Origin: Pseudomonas fluorescens HK44
Lineage (GTDB): Bacteria; Pseudomonadota; Gammaproteobacteria; Pseudomonadales; Pseudomonadaceae
Direction of reading: 5' to 3'
Length of the DNA stretch: 50,398 bases
NCBI RefSeq assembly: GCF_000217955.3
Contig: NZ_AFOY02000020.1
Coordinates: 2,501-52,898 of the forward strand
The notes under the pieces are model-generated. The model searched no databases and was not told the DNA's origin. It saw nothing but the letters and a program-made list of their open reading frames with translations. Each line of letters opens with the position of its first letter. The stretch's first letter is position 1. Made by a program: the position numbers and the translations under genes. Of the stretch, positions 23,942-32,778 are shown piece by piece.

Positions 23942-24577
23942 ATGACTATTGGTGTAGTCGGTCGTAAATGCGGTATGACCCGTATTTTCACCGAAGAAGG
24001 TGTCTCCATTCCGGTCACGGTCATTGAGATCGAGCCGAATCGCGTCACCCAGTTCAAAACTGAAGAGACCGATGGCTATCGTGCAGTGCAAGTCACTGTC
24101 GGCGAGCGTCGTGCTTCGCGTGTAACAGCTGCTCAGGCTGGCCACTTCGCTAAAGCGAACGTTGCCGCTGGTCGTACCGTAATGGAATTCCGCCTTGAAG
24201 AAGGCGAGTACCAGGCCGGCGATCTGATCAACGCTGAAATCTTCGCCGCTGGCCAACTGGTTGATGTAACCGGTCAGTCCAAAGGTAAAGGCTTCCAAGG
24301 TACGATCAAGCGTTGGAATTTCCGCGGGCAAGATAACACCCACGGTAACTCCGTATCCCACCGCGTCCCAGGCTCTATCGGCCAGTGCCAGACTCCTGGT
24401 CGTGTATTCAAGGGCAAAAAAATGTCCGGTCATATGGGCGCTGAGCGCGTGACCGTGCAGTCCCTGGAAGTAGTGCGCGTGGACGCTGAACGCAATCTGT
24501 TGTTGGTCAAGGGCGCTGTTCCTGGCGCTACTGGCGGCAACCTGGTTGTACGTCCAGCAGCCAAGGCTCGCGGTTAA
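23942..24577 (+). CDS. rplC: Ribosomal protein L3
   Basis: 50S assembly protein reaching the peptidyl-transferase centre. 211 residues from ATG 23942, chosen because TGAGG (23929-23933) precedes it and the family starts MTIGVVGRKCGMTR. An in-frame GTG at 23909 would add 11 unrelated residues. Gln150 in SIGQCQTPG corresponds to the PrmB methylation site. Confidence 0.98.
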   Translation: MTIGVVGRKCGMTRIFTEEGVSIPVTVIEIEPNRVTQFKTEETDGYRAVQVTVGERRASRVTAAQAGHFAKANVAAGRTVMEFRLEEGEYQAGDLINAEIFAAGQLVDVTGQSKGKGFQGTIKRWNFRGQDNTHGNSVSHRVPGSIGQCQTPGRVFKGKKMSGHMGAERVTVQSLEVVRVDAERNLLLVKGAVPGATGGNLVVRPAAKARG

Positions 24578-24589
24578 GGGGAAGCTGAC

Positions 24590-25192
24590 ATGCAATTAAA
24601 TGTAAATGACGCTCAAGCGATCGAAGTTTCCGAACTGACATTTGGCGGCGAGTTCAACGAGACGCTGGTTCACCAAGCAGTCGTGGCCTACATGGCCGGC
24701 GGCCGTCAAGGTAGCAAGCAGCAAAAGACCCGTTCCGACGTTTCTGGTGGCGGTAAGCGCCCATGGCGTCAGAAAGGTACCGGCCGTGCTCGTGCTGGTA
24801 CTATCCGTAGCCCAATCTGGCGCGGCGGCGGTACCACTTTCGCGGCTCGTCCACAGGATCACTCCCAAAAGCTGAACAAGAAGATGTATCGCGCAGCAAT
24901 GCGTTCCATCCTTGCTGAGCTGGTGCGTACTGATCGTCTGGTCGTGGTTCAGGACTTCGCTGTTGAAGCACCGAAAACCAAAGATCTGCTGAACAAGCTC
25001 AATGGCATGGGTCTGACTGATGTCCTGATCGTGTCCGATGCTGTTGATCAGAACCTGTACCTGGCTGCTCGTAACCTGCCACACGTTGATGTGCGTGACG
25101 TGCAAGGTTCCGATCCAGTTAGTCTGATCGCATACGACAAGGTGTTGATCACCGTGTCGGCCGTGAAGAAATTCGAGGAGCTGCTGGGATGA
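24590..25192 (+). CDS. rplD: Ribosomal protein L4
   Basis: Lines the peptide exit tunnel with its extended loop ([18 protein letters not shown], about 53-70; Lys62 matches the macrolide-related lysine and is unchanged). In E. coli it represses the S10 operon. 200 residues. Its stop overlaps rplW (ATGA), coupling the two. Confidence 0.98.
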
Positions 25193-25488
25193 ACCAGGAA
25201 CGCGTATTTAAAGTTCTGCTTGGCCCGCACGTTTCCGAGAAGGCTACGGTTCTGGCAGACAAGAAAGGCCAGTTCGTTTTCAAGGTTGCTACTGATGCAA
25301 CCAAGCTGGAAATCAAGAAGGCCGTCGAAAGCCTGTTCAGCGTGAAAGTAGAGCGTGTTACTACCCTGAATGTTCTGGGTAAGAGCAAGCGCACTGCTCG
25401 CGGTCTGGGCAAGCGTAATGACTGGAAGAAGGCAGTTATCTCCCTTCAGCCAGGCCAAGATCTCGATTTCAGCAGCAGTGCTGAGTAA
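25189..25488 (+). CDS. rplW: Ribosomal protein L23
   Basis: Sits at the tunnel exit and docks trigger factor and SRP. 99 residues, starting [19 protein letters not shown]. It overlaps the rplD stop by 4 bp and is followed after 14 bp by rplB. Confidence 0.98.
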
Positions 25489-25502
25489 GGAAGGGGTGCA
25501 TC

Positions 25503-26327
25503 ATGGCAATCGTTAAATGCAAACCGACTTCCCCTGGCCGCCGTTTTGTGGTCAAGGTGGTCAACCAGGAGCTGCATAAAGGCGCTCCTCACGCACCGCT
25601 GCTCGAGAAAAAATCGAAGTCTGGTGGTCGTAACAACAATGGCCGTATTACCACTCGTCACATCGGTGGTGGTCATAAGCAGCATTATCGTCTGGTCGAC
25701 TTCCGTCGTAACGACAAAGATGGCATCGCTGCCACTGTCGAGCGTATCGAATACGATCCAAACCGTACTGCTCACATCGCTCTGCTGCTGTACGCAGATG
25801 GCGAGCGTCGCTACATCATCGCCCCTAAAGGCGTGAGCGCTGGCGACCAGCTGATCGCAGGTGCTCTGGCACCGATCAAGCCGGGCAACGCTCTGCAACT
25901 GCGTAACATTCCAGTTGGTAGCACCGTACACGGCATCGAATTGAAGCCAGGTAAAGGCGCGCAAATCGCTCGTTCCGCTGGTGCTTCGGCTCAGCTGATC
26001 GCTCGTGAAGGTGTCTACGTGACCCTGCGTCTGCGTTCTGGTGAGATGCGTAAAGTGCTGGCTGAATGCCGTGCGACCCTGGGCGAAGTCTCGAACTCCG
26101 AGCACAGCCTGCGTTCGCTGGGTAAAGCTGGTGCCAAACGCTGGCGTGGCGTTCGCCCAACCGTTCGTGGTGTTGCCATGAACCCGGTTGACCACCCACA
26201 TGGTGGTGGTGAAGGTCGTACCTCTGGTGGTCGTCATCCGGTATCGCCATGGGGCTTCCCGACTAAGGGCGCGAAGACTCGTGGTAATAAGCGTACCGAC
26301 AAAATGATCGTCCGTCGTCGCAAGTAA
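25503..26327 (+). CDS. rplB: Ribosomal protein L2
   Basis: One of the largest 50S proteins, needed for subunit joining and peptidyl transfer. 274 residues. The conserved [13 protein letters not shown] segment begins near residue 227, with the key histidine at 231 (E. coli His229). The C-terminal basic tail [10 protein letters not shown] is intact. Confidence 0.98.
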
Positions 26328-26343
26328 ATAGAGGGATACGACA

Positions 26344-26619
26344 GTGCCACGTTCTCTGAAAAAAGGTCCTTTTATCGATCTTCACCTACTGAAGAAGATC
26401 GAAGTGGCGGCGGAAAAGAACGATCGCAAACCAGTTAAGACCTGGTCGCGCCGTTCCATGATCCTGCCACAAATGGTCGGTCTGACCATCGCAGTACACA
26501 ACGGTCGTCAACACGTCCCAGTTCTCGTTAACGAAGACATGGTCGGCCACAAACTGGGCGAGTTCGCCGGTACCCGCACATATCGTGGGCACGTGGCTGA
26601 CAAGAAAGCCAAGCGTTAA
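26344..26619 (+). CDS. rpsS: Ribosomal protein S19
   Basis: 30S head protein contacting S13 and bridge elements. 91 residues from GTG 26344 (MPRSLKKGPFIDLHLLKK). It sits between rplB and rplV with short gaps. Confidence 0.97.
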   Translation: MPRSLKKGPFIDLHLLKKIEVAAEKNDRKPVKTWSRRSMILPQMVGLTIAVHNGRQHVPVLVNEDMVGHKLGEFAGTRTYRGHVADKKAKR

Positions 26620-26630
26620 GGGGTTAGGAA

Positions 26631-26963
26631 ATGGAAGTAGCCGCTAAGTTGTCGGGCGCTCGAATCTCCGCCCAGAAAGCCCGCTTGGTCGCCGACCAGA
26701 TCCGCGGGAAGAAGGTGGGCGAAGCGCTCAACCTGTTGGCTTTCAGCAGTAAGAAAGCCGCCGAGATCATGAAGAAAGTGCTGGAGTCGGCCGTAGCCAA
26801 CGCCGAGCATAACGAAGGCGCAGACGTTGATGACCTTAAAGTCAGCACCGTTTTCGTCAACGAAGGGCGTTCGCTGAAGCGCATCATGCCACGTGCCAAA
26901 GGCCGTGCTGATCGCATCGTCAAGCGGTCTTGCCATATCACTGTCAAGGTTGCTGACAAGTAA
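26631..26963 (+). CDS. rplV: Ribosomal protein L22
   Basis: Its long beta hairpin lines the exit tunnel opposite L4. 110 residues. The hairpin region (about 80-100) is intact, without the deletions linked to macrolide resistance. rpsC starts 13 bp downstream. Confidence 0.97.
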
Positions 26964-26976
26964 CGGAGTCGAAGAG

Positions 26977-27663
26977 ATGGGTCAGAAAGTACATCCCATT
27001 GGCATTCGCCTGGGAATCGTCAAGGAGCACACCTCCGTCTGGTACGCAGACGGTCGGACTTATGCGGACTATTTGTTCGCTGATCTGAAGGTGCGTGAGT
27101 ATCTCCAAGACAAACTAAAAAGCGCGTCCGTAAGCCGTATCGATATCCATCGTCCGGCCCAAACTGCACGTATCACCATCCACACCGCTCGTCCAGGTAT
27201 CGTTATCGGGAAGAAAGGTGAAGATGTTGAGAAACTGCGTCAGGACCTGACCAAGCAAATGGGTGTGCCTGTGCACATCAATATCGAAGAGATCCGCAAG
27301 CCGGAACTCGACGGTATGCTGGTTGCGCAGAGCGTAGCTCAGCAGCTGGAGCGTCGCGTTATGTTCCGTCGCGCTATGAAGCGCGCTGTACAAAACGCCA
27401 TGCGCATTGGTGCCAAAGGCATCAAAATCCAAGTGAGCGGTCGTCTCGGCGGTGCTGAAATCGCACGTACTGAATGGTATCGCGAAGGTCGTGTGCCACT
27501 GCACACCCTGCGTGCCGACATCGACTATGCCAACTACGAAGCTCACACCACCTACGGTGTGATCGGTGTAAAGGTTTGGATCTTCAAAGGCGAAGTAATT
27601 GGTGGTCGCCAAGAAGAGCTGAAGCCACAAGCACCAGCGCCTCGTAAAAAAGCTGCTAAGTAA
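26977..27663 (+). CDS. rpsC: Ribosomal protein S3
   Basis: 30S head protein with a type II KH domain, at the mRNA entry tunnel. 228 residues from ATG 26977 ([18 protein letters not shown]). An in-frame upstream start at 26893 lies inside rplV and is rejected. The KH loop is [15 protein letters not shown]. The C-terminus is lysine-rich. Confidence 0.98.
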
Positions 27664-27675
27664 GGGGTACGCCAA

Positions 27676-28089
27676 ATGTTGCAACCAAAGCGTACGAAGT
27701 TCCGCAAGCAGATGACTGGCCACAACCGTGGTCTGGCATTGCGCGGTAGCAAAGTCAGCTTCGGCGAGTTCGCGCTGAAGTCTGTTGCTCGTGGTCGTCT
27801 CACCGCTCGTCAGATCGAGTCAGCGCGTCGTGCTCTGACCCGTCACGTAAAACGTGGCGGCAAGATCTGGATCCGTGTATTCCCGGACAAGCCTGTCACC
27901 AAAAAGCCACTCGAAGTTCGGATGGGTAAAGGTAAGGGTAACGTGGAGTACTGGGTTGCCCAGATTCAGCCAGGCAAAGTCCTGTATGAAATCGAGGGCG
28001 TTTCTGAAGAGCTGGCGCGTGAGGCTTTCGCCCTGGCTGCTGCAAAGCTGCCGCTCGCCACCTCCTTTGTTAAACGGACGGTGATGTGA
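27676..28089 (+). CDS. rplP: Ribosomal protein L16
   Basis: Late-assembling 50S protein near the A and P sites. 137 residues. Arg82 in EVRMGKGKGN matches E. coli Arg81, the site hydroxylated by RoxA/YcfD. Its TGA overlaps the rpmC ATG by one base. Confidence 0.97.
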   Translation: MLQPKRTKFRKQMTGHNRGLALRGSKVSFGEFALKSVARGRLTARQIESARRALTRHVKRGGKIWIRVFPDKPVTKKPLEVRMGKGKGNVEYWVAQIQPGKVLYEIEGVSEELAREAFALAAAKLPLATSFVKRTVM

Positions 28090-28280
28090 TGAAAGCGAAT
28101 GAACTTCGTGAAAAAGACGCGCCACAGCTAAACGAGCAACTGCTCGGCCTGTTGCGCGACCAGTTCAATCTGCGTATGCAGAAAGCAACTGGCCAGTTGG
28201 GGCAGTCTCACCTGCTCCGGCAAGTTAAGCGTGACATCGCTCGCGTGAAGACTGTGCTCAAACAGCAGGCAGGTAAGTAA
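28089..28280 (+). CDS. rpmC: Ribosomal protein L29
   Basis: Small two-helix protein next to L23 at the tunnel exit. 63 residues (MKANELREKDAPQLNEQL). The TGATG overlap with rplP places the start at 28089. A GTG one codon earlier is possible but would overlap more. Confidence 0.95.
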   Translation: MKANELREKDAPQLNEQLLGLLRDQFNLRMQKATGQLGQSHLLRQVKRDIARVKTVLKQQAGK

Positions 28281-28282
28281 TC

Positions 28283-28549
28283 ATGGCTGAAGCCGAAAAA
28301 ACCGTCCGTACGCTGACTGGCCGTGTTGTCAGCGACAAAATGGACAAGACCATCACCGTTCTGATCGAGCGTCGCGTAAAGCACCCGATCTACGGTAAAT
28401 ACGTTAAGCGTTCGACTAAGCTGCACGCGCACGACGAAACCAATCAGTGCCACATCGGCGACAAAGTCACTATTCGTGAAACTCGTCCTTTGGCCAAGAC
28501 CAAGTCTTGGGCACTGGTTGATGTTCTCGAACGCGCTGTGGAAGTCTAA
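28283..28549 (+). CDS. rpsQ: Ribosomal protein S17
   Basis: OB-fold 16S-binding protein needed for early 30S assembly. 88 residues, with KTVRTLTGRVVSDKMDKTIT at the N-terminus, the family signature. It starts 2 bp after rpmC. Confidence 0.97.
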   Translation: MAEAEKTVRTLTGRVVSDKMDKTITVLIERRVKHPIYGKYVKRSTKLHAHDETNQCHIGDKVTIRETRPLAKTKSWALVDVLERAVEV

Positions 28550-28572
28550 GGACTAGGGGTCGGAGAAATTAT

Positions 28573-28941
28573 ATGATTCAGACTCAATCCATGCTCGATG
28601 TGGCCGATAACAGCGGCGCTCGCCGTGTTATGTGCATCAAGGTGCTGGGTGGCTCCCATCGTCGTTACGCTGGTATCGGTGACATCATCAAAGTTACCGT
28701 CAAGGAAGCAATTCCTCGCGGTAAAGTGAAAAAAGGCCAAGTGATGACTGCTGTTGTAGTCCGCACTCGTCACGGCGTTCGTCGTGCTGATGGCTCCATT
28801 ATCCGCTTTGATGGCAACGCTGCTGTTCTTCTGAACAACAAGCAAGAGCCGATCGGCACCCGTATCTTTGGGCCAGTGACCCGTGAACTTCGTACTGAGA
28901 AGTTCATGAAGATCGTCTCGCTCGCCCCAGAAGTGCTGTAA
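28573..28941 (+). CDS. rplN: Ribosomal protein L14
   Basis: Intersubunit-face 50S protein and the binding platform for RsfS. 122 residues, beginning MIQTQSMLDVADNSGARRVMC. First gene of the classical spc group, although I see no promoter before it (23-bp gap), so it appears continuous with the S10 genes. Confidence 0.98.
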   Translation: MIQTQSMLDVADNSGARRVMCIKVLGGSHRRYAGIGDIIKVTVKEAIPRGKVKKGQVMTAVVVRTRHGVRRADGSIIRFDGNAAVLLNNKQEPIGTRIFGPVTRELRTEKFMKIVSLAPEVL

Positions 28942-28952
28942 GGAGATCCGAC

Positions 28953-29267
28953 ATGCAAAAGATTCGTCGTGACGACGAGATCATCGTGATCGCCGGCAAA
29001 GACAAAGGTAAGCGCGGTAAGGTGCTTAAGGTTCTCGCTGACGACCGTCTGGTCGTTGGTGGTCTGAACCTGGTTAAGCGTCATACCAAGCCTAACCCGA
29101 TGTCGGGCGTACAAGGCGGTATCGTCGAAAAAGAAGCGCCACTGCACGCTTCCAACGTCGCCATTTTCAACGGCGAAACCAACAAGGCTGACCGCGTTGG
29201 TTTCAAAGTAGAAGACGGCAAGAAAATTCGTGTCTTCAAGTCGACCCAAAAAGCGGTTGATGCTTGA
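28953..29267 (+). CDS. rplX: Ribosomal protein L24
   Basis: Assembly-initiator protein of the 50S subunit with an N-terminal KOW motif (IVIAGKDKGKRGKV, about 9-22). 104 residues. RBS AGGAG is just upstream of ATG 28953. Confidence 0.97.
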   Translation: MQKIRRDDEIIVIAGKDKGKRGKVLKVLADDRLVVGGLNLVKRHTKPNPMSGVQGGIVEKEAPLHASNVAIFNGETNKADRVGFKVEDGKKIRVFKSTQKAVDA

Positions 29268-29287
29268 ACACTGCTAGGTAGAAGACC

Positions 29288-29827
29288 ATGGCACGACTAA
29301 AAGAGATTTACCGGAAGGAAATCGCACCGAAACTTAAGGAAGAACTTAAGCTTTCGAACGTGATGGAAGTTCCGCGCGTTACCAAAATCACCCTGAACAT
29401 GGGTCTGGGCGAAGCGATCGGCGACAAAAAAGTCATCGAGCACGCTGTTGCTGACCTGGAAAAGATCACCGGCCAGAAAGTCGTTGTGACCTACGCTCGG
29501 AAATCCATCGCTGGCTTTAAAGTCCGTGAAGGTTGGCCGATCGGCGTCAAAGTGACCCTGCGCCGTGAGCGTATGTATGAGTTCCTGGATCGTCTGCTGT
29601 CGATCTCCCTGCCTCGGGTTCGCGACTTCCGCGGCCTGAATGCCAAGTCCTTCGATGGTCGTGGTAACTACAGCATGGGCGTAAAAGAGCAGATCATTTT
29701 CCCGGAAATCGATTACGACAAGATCGATGCTCTCCGCGGTCTGGACATTACCCTGACCACCACTGCCAAGAACGATGATGAAGGTCGCGCACTGCTGCGT
29801 GCTTTCAAATTCCCGTTCCGCAACTGA
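29288..29827 (+). CDS. rplE: Ribosomal protein L5
   Basis: Carries 5S rRNA in the central protuberance and contacts P-site tRNA. 179 residues, with the conserved TLNMGLGEAIGDKKV segment. In E. coli S8 represses the spc operon near this gene. I see no obvious S8-site mimic in the 20-nt gap. Confidence 0.98.
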   Translation: MARLKEIYRKEIAPKLKEELKLSNVMEVPRVTKITLNMGLGEAIGDKKVIEHAVADLEKITGQKVVVTYARKSIAGFKVREGWPIGVKVTLRRERMYEFLDRLLSISLPRVRDFRGLNAKSFDGRGNYSMGVKEQIIFPEIDYDKIDALRGLDITLTTTAKNDDEGRALLRAFKFPFRN

Positions 29828-29840
29828 TTGGAGTAGGAAA

Positions 29841-30146
29841 ATGGCCAAGATGAGCATGAAAAACCGCGAGCTGAAGCGTCAGCTCACGGTTGCCAAGTAC
29901 GCCAAGAAGCGTGCAGCACTGAAAGCTATCATCGTTGATCTGAACGCAAGTCCAGAAGCGCGTTGGGAAGCTACAGTAGCTCTGCAGAAGCAGCCACGTG
30001 ACGCAAGCGCTTCGCGCATGCGTAACCGCTGCCGCCTGACCGGTCGTCCACACGGCGTTTACCGCAAGTTCGGCCTTGGCCGTAACAAACTGCGTGAAGC
30101 GGCAATGCGTGGTGACGTACCTGGTCTGGTTAAAGCCAGCTGGTAA
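29841..30146 (+). CDS. rpsN: Ribosomal protein S14 (zinc-free form)
   Basis: 30S head protein. 101 residues from ATG 29841 (GGAG 29829-29832), the long form lacking the CXXC-CXXC zinc motif; only one Cys remains in RCRLTGRPHG. An in-frame start at 29775 within rplE is rejected. It is followed by an unusually long 208-bp gap with a hairpin and promoter. Confidence 0.97.
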   Translation: MAKMSMKNRELKRQLTVAKYAKKRAALKAIIVDLNASPEARWEATVALQKQPRDASASRMRNRCRLTGRPHGVYRKFGLGRNKLREAAMRGDVPGLVKASW

Positions 30147-30207
30147 GCACTATCAAAGTCTCGGTGCTCGGGATCGCAAGATCCTGACCGCCGGCGACCT
30201 TGAACTT

Positions 30208-30235
30208 GAATCAAGCCCCTATTGGGGCTTGATTC
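30208..30235 (+). terminator. Perfect hairpin after rpsN
   Basis: A perfect 12-bp stem (30208-30219 with 30224-30235), TATT loop. There is no good U-tract (ATTTG follows), so termination would be partial. A second small GCAA-loop hairpin (30171-30184) lies upstream. The 3' arm contains the -35 of the next promoter. Confidence 0.65.
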
Positions 30236-30257
30236 ATTTGTGGGGTGTGTCTAGAAT
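30230..30257 (+). promoter_or_regulatory. Internal promoter before rpsH
   Basis: TTGATT (30230-30235), 16-nt spacer, TAGAAT (30252-30257), then ACCCGGCTCGC. That discriminator shares CCGGCTCGC with the tRNA promoter P2. It would give a roughly 90-nt leader for rpsH through secY and split the spc operon in two. Confidence 0.75.
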
Positions 30258-30354
30258 ACCCGGCTCGCCTGAGCCCGTGCTTTTTTCGTGCGGAGTTTCT
30301 CGGCGAAGGTAGTAGCCGCAAGGCTTATTTTTTTGTATTAGGAGCGTCTAGCCC

Positions 30355-30747
30355 ATGAGTATGCAGGACCCGTTAGCGGACATGCTAACTCGAATCCGTA
30401 ATGCCCAGATGGCTGAAAAGTCCGTCGTAAGCATGCCGTCTTCCACGTTGAAGGTGGCTGTAGCTAAAGTCCTGAAGGACGAAGGTTACATCGCGGGTTA
30501 TCAGATCAGCAGCGAAATCAAGCCACTGCTGTCCATCGAGCTGAAGTACTTCGAGGGCCGCCCGGTCATCGAGGAAGTGAAGCGCGTTAGCCGTCCAGGC
30601 CTGCGTCAGTACAAGTCCGTCGATGATCTGCCAAAAGTTCGTGGCGGTCTCGGTGTGTCTATCGTCTCCACCAACAAAGGTGTGATGACGGATCGTGCTG
30701 CGCGCGCTGCCGGTGTCGGCGGCGAAGTTCTTTGCACTGTGTTCTAA
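30355..30747 (+). CDS. rpsH: Ribosomal protein S8
   Basis: Central-domain 16S binder and, in E. coli, translational repressor of the spc operon. 130 residues, beginning MSMQDPLADMLTRIRNAQ, with a STNKGVMTD C-terminal motif. It appears to be the first gene of a sub-operon with its own promoter. Confidence 0.97.
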   Translation: MSMQDPLADMLTRIRNAQMAEKSVVSMPSSTLKVAVAKVLKDEGYIAGYQISSEIKPLLSIELKYFEGRPVIEEVKRVSRPGLRQYKSVDDLPKVRGGLGVSIVSTNKGVMTDRAARAAGVGGEVLCTVF

Positions 30748-30759
30748 GGGGGGATAAGC

Positions 30760-31293
30760 ATGTCTCGCGTCGCTAAGAACCCCGTTAAGCTGCCAGCCGG
30801 TGTCGAAGTAAAATTCGCAGGTCAACAGCTTTCGGTGAAGGGTGCCAAGGGTACTCTTGAACTGAATATCCATTCGTCCGTTGAGATCGTTGAAGAAGCT
30901 GGTGAGCTGCGTTTCGCTGCTCGCAATGGCGATCAACAAACTCGCGCAATGGCCGGTACCACTCGTGCGTTGGTAAACAACATGGTCCAAGGCGTAAGCC
31001 AAGGCTTCGAGCGCAAGCTCCAGCTGGTCGGTGTTGGTTACAAAGCGCAAGCAAAAGGCACAGTGCTGAACCTGGCTCTTGGCTTCTCGCACCCAGTGGA
31101 TTACGAACTGCCGGAAGGCATCACCGCTGAGACTCCTAGCCAGACCGACATCCTGATCCGGGGTATCGATAAGCAGCTGGTAGGTCAAGTGGCCGCCGAG
31201 ATCCGCGACTTCCGTCCACCAGAGCCGTACAAAGGCAAAGGTGTGCGCTACGCGGACGAAGTCGTCCGTCGTAAAGAAGCCAAGAAGAAGTAG
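30760..31293 (+). CDS. rplF: Ribosomal protein L6
   Basis: Two-domain 50S protein next to the sarcin-ricin loop. 177 residues, with the PEPYKGKGVRYADE C-terminal signature. Confidence 0.98.
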   Translation: MSRVAKNPVKLPAGVEVKFAGQQLSVKGAKGTLELNIHSSVEIVEEAGELRFAARNGDQQTRAMAGTTRALVNNMVQGVSQGFERKLQLVGVGYKAQAKGTVLNLALGFSHPVDYELPEGITAETPSQTDILIRGIDKQLVGQVAAEIRDFRPPEPYKGKGVRYADEVVRRKEAKKK

Positions 31294-31303
31294 GGCATAG
31301 CAA

Positions 31304-31654
31304 ATGACCGACAAAAAAGTTACTCGACTGCGTCGCGCTCGCAAAGCACGCCTGAAAATGCACGAACTCGAAGTCGTGCGTCTCTGCGTGTTCCGTTCGT
31401 CGCAGCACATCTACGCCCAGGTCATTTCGGCCGACGGCAACAAAGTCCTGGCAAGTGCCTCGACTTTGGATAAAGAACTGCGTGATGGTGCCACTGGCAA
31501 CATCGACGCGGCCACTAAGGTTGGCCAGCTGGTCGCTACGCGTGCTAAAGCCGCTGGCGTCTCGCAGGTGGCTTTCGACCGCTCTGGCTTCAAGTACCAC
31601 GGCCGCGTCAAGGCGCTGGCTGATGCTGCTCGTGAAGCTGGGCTGGAGTTCTAA
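31304..31654 (+). CDS. rplR: Ribosomal protein L18
   Basis: 5S rRNA-binding protein of the central protuberance. 116 residues, with a basic N-terminus (RLRRARKARLK) and the FDRSGFKYHGRVKALADAAR signature. Confidence 0.97.
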   Translation: MTDKKVTRLRRARKARLKMHELEVVRLCVFRSSQHIYAQVISADGNKVLASASTLDKELRDGATGNIDAATKVGQLVATRAKAAGVSQVAFDRSGFKYHGRVKALADAAREAGLEF

Positions 31655-31657
31655 GTT

Positions 31658-32158
31658 ATGTCAAATAACGACCAAAAGCGCGACGAAGGCTACATCGAGA
31701 AGCTGGTTCAAGTTAACCGCGTAGCCAAAACCGTTAAAGGCGGCCGTATCTTCACTTTCACCGCGTTGACCGTGGTTGGTGATGGTAAAGGGCGCGTTGG
31801 CTTCGGCCGTGGCAAGTCGCGTGAAGTGCCTGCTGCGATCCAGAAGGCAATGGAAGCTGCTCGCCGCAACATGATCCAAGTTGATCTGAACGGCACCACT
31901 CTGCAGTACGCAATGAAGTCTGCCCATGGCGCTTCGAAGGTGTACATGCAGCCTGCTTCTGAAGGTACCGGTATCATCGCTGGCGGCGCTATGCGTGCTG
32001 TCCTCGAAGTTGCTGGCGTTCAGAACGTTCTGGCCAAGTGCTACGGCTCGACTAACCCGGTAAACGTGGTTCACGCCACTTTCAAAGGTTTGAAAGCTAT
32101 GCAGTCTCCTGAATCCATTGCCGCCAAGCGTGGCAAAAGCGTCAAGGAGATCTTCTGA
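31658..32158 (+). CDS. rpsE: Ribosomal protein S5
   Basis: Decoding fidelity and mRNA helicase protein of the 30S subunit. 166 residues, with the dsRBD-like N-terminal domain and the VVGDGKGRVGFGRGKSREV loop, which shows no change at spectinomycin-related positions. Confidence 0.98.
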   Translation: MSNNDQKRDEGYIEKLVQVNRVAKTVKGGRIFTFTALTVVGDGKGRVGFGRGKSREVPAAIQKAMEAARRNMIQVDLNGTTLQYAMKSAHGASKVYMQPASEGTGIIAGGAMRAVLEVAGVQNVLAKCYGSTNPVNVVHATFKGLKAMQSPESIAAKRGKSVKEIF

Positions 32159-32160
32159 TC

Positions 32161-32337
32161 ATGGCTACCGTTAAAGTAACGCTGATCAAAAGCATGACCG
32201 GCCGCATCCCTAACCACAAACTGTGCGTTAAGGGTCTGGGTCTGCGTCGCATCGGTCACACTGTAGAAGTGCTGGATACTCCCGAGAATCGCGGGATGAT
32301 CAACAAGGCTTACTACATGCTGCGTGTCGAGGGTTAA
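32161..32337 (+). CDS. rpmD: Ribosomal protein L30
   Basis: Small 50S protein, 58 residues (MATVKVTLIKSMTGRIPNH, ending MLRVEG), missed by length-limited gene finding. It starts 2 bp after rpsE and ends 3 bp before rplO. The GLGLRRIGHTVE segment is the family signature. Confidence 0.97.
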   Translation: MATVKVTLIKSMTGRIPNHKLCVKGLGLRRIGHTVEVLDTPENRGMINKAYYMLRVEG

Positions 32338-32340
32338 TCG

Positions 32341-32778
32341 ATGAAACTCAATGATCTGAGTCCAGCGCCGGGTTCCCGTCGCGAAAAGCATCGTCCGGGC
32401 CGTGGTATCGGTAGTGGTTTGGGTAAGACTGGTGGCCGTGGTCACAAAGGTCAAACCTCCCGCTCCGGTGGCACCATTGCTCCAGGCTTTGAAGGCGGTC
32501 AACAGCCGCTGCATCGTCGCCTGCCGAAGTTCGGTTTCGTTTCCCTGAAGGCCATGGACCGCGCAGAAGTGCGTCTGTCCGAACTGGCTAAAGTGGAAGG
32601 CGACATCGTCACCGTGCAGTCCCTGAAAGATGCCAACGTAATTAACGTCAACGTTCAGCGTGTGAAAATCATGCTGTCCGGCGAAGTTACTCGCGCTGTC
32701 ACCATCGGAAAGGGAATCGGCGCCACCAAAGGTGCGCGTGCGGCTATCGAAGCAGCTGGCGGCAAGTTCGAGGAATAA
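32341..32778 (+). CDS. rplO: Ribosomal protein L15
   Basis: Late 50S assembly protein with a long Gly/Arg-rich N-terminal extension (about 20-50: GRGIGSGLGKTGGRGHKGQ). 145 residues. Its stop directly abuts the secY ATG. Confidence 0.97.
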   Translation: MKLNDLSPAPGSRREKHRPGRGIGSGLGKTGGRGHKGQTSRSGGTIAPGFEGGQQPLHRRLPKFGFVSLKAMDRAEVRLSELAKVEGDIVTVQSLKDANVINVNVQRVKIMLSGEVTRAVTIGKGIGATKGARAAIEAAGGKFEE

